In this document: positions 62,055 to 64,000 of the stretch, piece by piece
Layout: the number at the start of each line of letters is the position of its first letter
Position numbering within the stretch: position 1 is the stretch's first letter
Origin: Achromobacter sp. Bel
Lineage (GTDB): Bacteria > Pseudomonadota > Gammaproteobacteria > Burkholderiales > Burkholderiaceae_B
Direction: 5' to 3'
Assembly: GCF_012928505.1 (NCBI RefSeq)
Contig: NZ_JABBJN010000001.1
Location: forward strand, 124,001-188,000
Length of the DNA: 64,000 bases
The notes under the pieces: model-generated
The model's input: only the letters and a program-made list of their open reading frames with translations
The model's database searches: none
Told to the model about the DNA's origin: nothing
Program-made: the position numbers and the translations under genes

Positions 62055-63200
62055 ATGCGTCTGAACCAGTGCCAGAACTTCCACGACTTTCGCCGCATGG
62101 CGCGCCAGCGATTGCCCGGCCCGATCTTCAACTATATCGACGGCGCCGCCGACGATGAAACCACCTACCGGCGCAACACCGAGGCGTTCGAAGCCTGCGA
62201 CCTGGTGCCGGATGTGCTGCGCGGCGTGGCTCAGGTCGACATGTCCGTGACGGTAATGGGTCAGAAGCTGGCGATGCCCGTCTATTGTTCGCCGACGGCC
62301 CTGCAGCGCCTGTTCCATCACGACGGCGAACGGGCCGTTGCGGCGGCAGCCGGCAAGTTCGGCACGATGTTCGGCGTGTCGTCGCTGGGCACGGTCAGCC
62401 TGGAGGAAGCCCGCAAGATCAGCGGCGGCCCCCAGGTCTACCAGTTCTACTTCCACAAAGACCGCGGCCTGAACCGCGACATGATGGTGCGCGCCAAAGC
62501 GGCCGGCGTCCAGGTCATGATGCTGACCGTGGATAGCATCACGGGCGGCAACCGTGAACGCGACAAGCGCACGGGCTTTGCCATTCCGTTCCGGCTTAAC
62601 CTGGCCGGCATCGCCCAATTCGCCGCCAAGCCGGCCTGGGCGCTGAACTATGTCACCCACGAACGCTTCCGGCTGCCGCAGTTGGACGGCCACGTCTACA
62701 TGGGCGGCGGCGCCATGTCGATCAGCCGCTATTTCACCGACATGCTGGACCCCGCCATGTCATGGGACGACGTCGCCGATATGGTGCGGCAATGGGGCGG
62801 CCAGTTCTGCCTGAAAGGCATCATGTCGGTGGAAGACGCCAAGCGGGCCGTCGACATCGGCTGCACCGGCATCGTGCTGTCGAACCACGGCGGGCGGCAA
62901 CTGGACGGCTCGCGCAGCGCTTTCGACCAACTGGCCGAAATCGTCGACGCGGTGGGTGATCGGATCGACGTGATGATGGACGGCGGCGTGCAGCGCGGCA
63001 CGCATGTGCTCAAGGCGCTGGCGCTGGGCGCCAAGGCGGTGGGGCTGGGCCGCTACTACCTGTTCCCGTTGGGGGCCGCCGGTCAACCCGGCGTGGAGCG
63101 GGCGCTGGATTTGATGCGGATAGAAATCGAGCGCGCCATGAAGCTGATGGGGTGCAAGACCGTCGCTGAACTTCAGCGGCGGCATTTACGGTTCCGTTGA
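62055..63200 (+). CDS. FMN-dependent alpha-hydroxy-acid dehydrogenase, LldD-like
   Basis: This 381-residue TIM-barrel flavoenzyme oxidises L-lactate or another L-2-hydroxy acid. It opens with FHDFRRMARQRLPGPIFNYIDGAADDETT. The catalytic motif SNHGGRQLDGSRSAFDQL carries the active-site histidine and substrate-binding arginine; MDGGVQRGTHVLKALALGAKAVGLGR binds the FMN phosphate. Substrate may be lactate, glycolate or mandelate. A convergent D-2-hydroxyacid dehydrogenase gene follows, so hydroxy acids of both configurations may be handled here. Confidence 0.94.
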   Translation: MRLNQCQNFHDFRRMARQRLPGPIFNYIDGAADDETTYRRNTEAFEACDLVPDVLRGVAQVDMSVTVMGQKLAMPVYCSPTALQRLFHHDGERAVAAAAGKFGTMFGVSSLGTVSLEEARKISGGPQVYQFYFHKDRGLNRDMMVRAKAAGVQVMMLTVDSITGGNRERDKRTGFAIPFRLNLAGIAQFAAKPAWALNYVTHERFRLPQLDGHVYMGGGAMSISRYFTDMLDPAMSWDDVADMVRQWGGQFCLKGIMSVEDAKRAVDIGCTGIVLSNHGGRQLDGSRSAFDQLAEIVDAVGDRIDVMMDGGVQRGTHVLKALALGAKAVGLGRYYLFPLGAAGQPGVERALDLMRIEIERAMKLMGCKTVAELQRRHLRFR

Positions 63201-63211
63201 ACGGTTGCGTT

Positions 63212-63242
63212 GCCCGCCGCCGCCGCATGCGCGGCGGCGGGC
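63212..63242. terminator. G+C-rich hairpin between convergent genes
   Basis: GCCCGCCGCCGC at 63212-63223 pairs perfectly with GCGGCGGCGGGC at 63231-63242 around a seven-base loop. It lies between the lldD-like stop (63200) and the end of the convergent dehydrogenase gene (63267). No T-run follows. Confidence 0.7.
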
Positions 63243-63266
63243 TTGCCGCGACAAGAGGCAGTGAAT

Positions 63267-64000
63267 CTATATGGGCGTGACGGCGCCGCGGCCAGAGAAA
63301 TGGCCTTCGATGTTCTCCAGGAAGATCGTGAATTGCGCGTCGATGGATTCGGGCGACCAGCCCGCCAGGTGCGGCGTCAGAATCAGATTATCCAACCCGA
63401 TCAGTTCGGTGGGCGGCTTGGGTTCGCTTTCGTAGACATCGATGCCTGCGCCCGCAATGACTCCTGTTGCCAAGGCTGATGCCAGCGCCGGCGTGTCCAC
63501 AATGCTGCCGCGGCCCACGTTGACCAGGAAACCCTCGGCGCCCAATGCCTGCAATGCCGCCGCATTGATCACATGGTGGGTGGAGGCGCCGCCGGGCGCG
63601 GCGCAGACCAGCACATCGCTCCATTCGGCCAACGCCAGCAGGCTGTCGAAATATTGGTAAGGCGAACCGGCCTTGGGATTGCGGTTGTGGTAGCCGATCG
63701 GCATGCGGAACGCGCTGGCGCGCGTGGCCAGCTTTTCGCCGATGGCGCCCATGCCGTAGATGCCCAGCCGCTTGCCCGAGACATTCGGAGGCGGCGTGAT
63801 TGCCGTGCGCCACACCCCGTCACGGCAAAGCTGGTCCAGCTTGCGGAAATTGCGCATGCAGGCAATCACCAGGCCCATCGCATGGTCGGCGACGCATTCG
63901 TCGTTGGCGCCGCGGCCATTGGTGACGACGATCCCGCGCGCCCGCGCGGCATCCACGTCCACGGTCTCGTGGCCGACCCCCATGCACGACACCAGTTCAA
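63267..64000 (-). CDS. D-2-hydroxyacid dehydrogenase, N-terminus beyond the window
   Basis: The frame is open to the right window edge, so the N-terminal substrate domain is missing. About 244 residues remain, starting within an ELVSCMGVGHETVDVDAARA segment normally near residue 70. The nucleotide-binding motif is GIYGMGAIGEKLA. The catalytic arginine is probably in CAAPGGASTHH-adjacent sequence, and the catalytic histidine is in LTPHLAGWS. It belongs to the glyoxylate/hydroxypyruvate reductase group of NAD(P)H-dependent D-2-hydroxyacid dehydrogenases. It converges on the LldD-like gene. Confidence 0.92.
   Translation of the reverse strand, partial: ELVSCMGVGHETVDVDAARARGIVVTNGRGANDECVADHAMGLVIACMRNFRKLDQLCRDGVWRTAITPPPNVSGKRLGIYGMGAIGEKLATRASAFRMPIGYHNRNPKAGSPYQYFDSLLALAEWSDVLVCAAPGGASTHHVINAAALQALGAEGFLVNVGRGSIVDTPALASALATGVIAGAGIDVYESEPKPPTELIGLDNLILTPHLAGWSPESIDAQFTIFLENIEGHFSGRGAVTPI

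Noticed and set aside
1-64000. CRISPR arrays, tRNA, rRNA, insertion sequences or prophage genes
   Set aside because: No regularly spaced repeats, no cloverleaf-like sequence noticed, and no transposase, integrase or phage structural motifs in any frame.

Overview
The window is chromosomal DNA from a high-GC betaproteobacterium, most likely an Achromobacter/Bordetella-type member of the Alcaligenaceae. The evidence is family content rather than any search: two Bug-type (TTT) solute receptors, three TRAP transporter sets, many LysR/AraC/LacI/MarR/TetR regulators each beside the operon it probably controls, and long G+C-rich reading frames. I see no rRNA, tRNA, insertion sequence, prophage or CRISPR array.

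Layout. 1-5800: a leftward operon (TRAP receptor, fused TRAP permease, VOC protein, RuBisCO-like protein cut by the window edge) divergent from a LacI regulator; it looks like uptake and breakdown of an unusual sugar or sugar acid. 5890-8043: MarR regulator and 14-helix MFS exporter, each preceded by the same TGCCTAGGCA palindrome. 8053-15832: a nitrite-assimilation operon (nirB, nirD, nitrite channel, PP2C-kinase fusion, cobA, NIT-ANTAR antiterminator) read leftward from a near-perfect sigma-54 promoter, with an intrinsic terminator hairpin in the leader that the last gene's product could overcome. 16018-19983: VOC protein, DUF4304 protein, LysR regulator divergent from a GMC oxidoreductase. 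20068-24048: cyclopropane fatty acid synthase, alpha/beta hydrolase, PHP phosphoesterase and greB. 24191-27122: second TRAP operon. 27476-31525: purL with a strong terminator.

31623-36471: LysR, a chemoreceptor with a FliA-like promoter, a Bug receptor and a hydrolase; a LysR gene (36610) lies divergent across two palindromes. 37650-39673: M20 peptidase and a DUF1415 protein overlapping by ATGA. 40030-43572: third TRAP operon, TakP-like, with a FadR/PdhR-type operator upstream, closed by a terminator. 43700-45985: Bug receptor and an acyl-CoA thioesterase/BAAT-type hydrolase. 46029-49871: a lower-GC three-gene accessory block encoding two helical proteins built like alpha-pore-forming toxins (coiled coil, hydrophobic head, coiled coil) and a nitrilase-like enzyme; this is the best candidate for an undescribed system. 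50026-51327: a divergent MurA paralogue. 51463-58639: regulator and detoxification pairs (MFS/TetR, carboxymuconolactone decarboxylase/AraC, GlxA-type AraC/isochorismatase), two small envelope proteins and a deaminase. 58762-64000: GST, SYLF lipoprotein, zinc-ribbon membrane protein, SDR, FMN-dependent L-lactate-type dehydrogenase and an incomplete D-2-hydroxyacid dehydrogenase.

As a whole the segment is a scavenging and stress-response landscape: small transporter-regulator-enzyme modules for organic acids and nitrite, interspersed with housekeeping genes (purL, greB, cfa). Several starts were moved to the codon with a Shine-Dalgarno sequence, and operators or promoters are proposed from inspection only.
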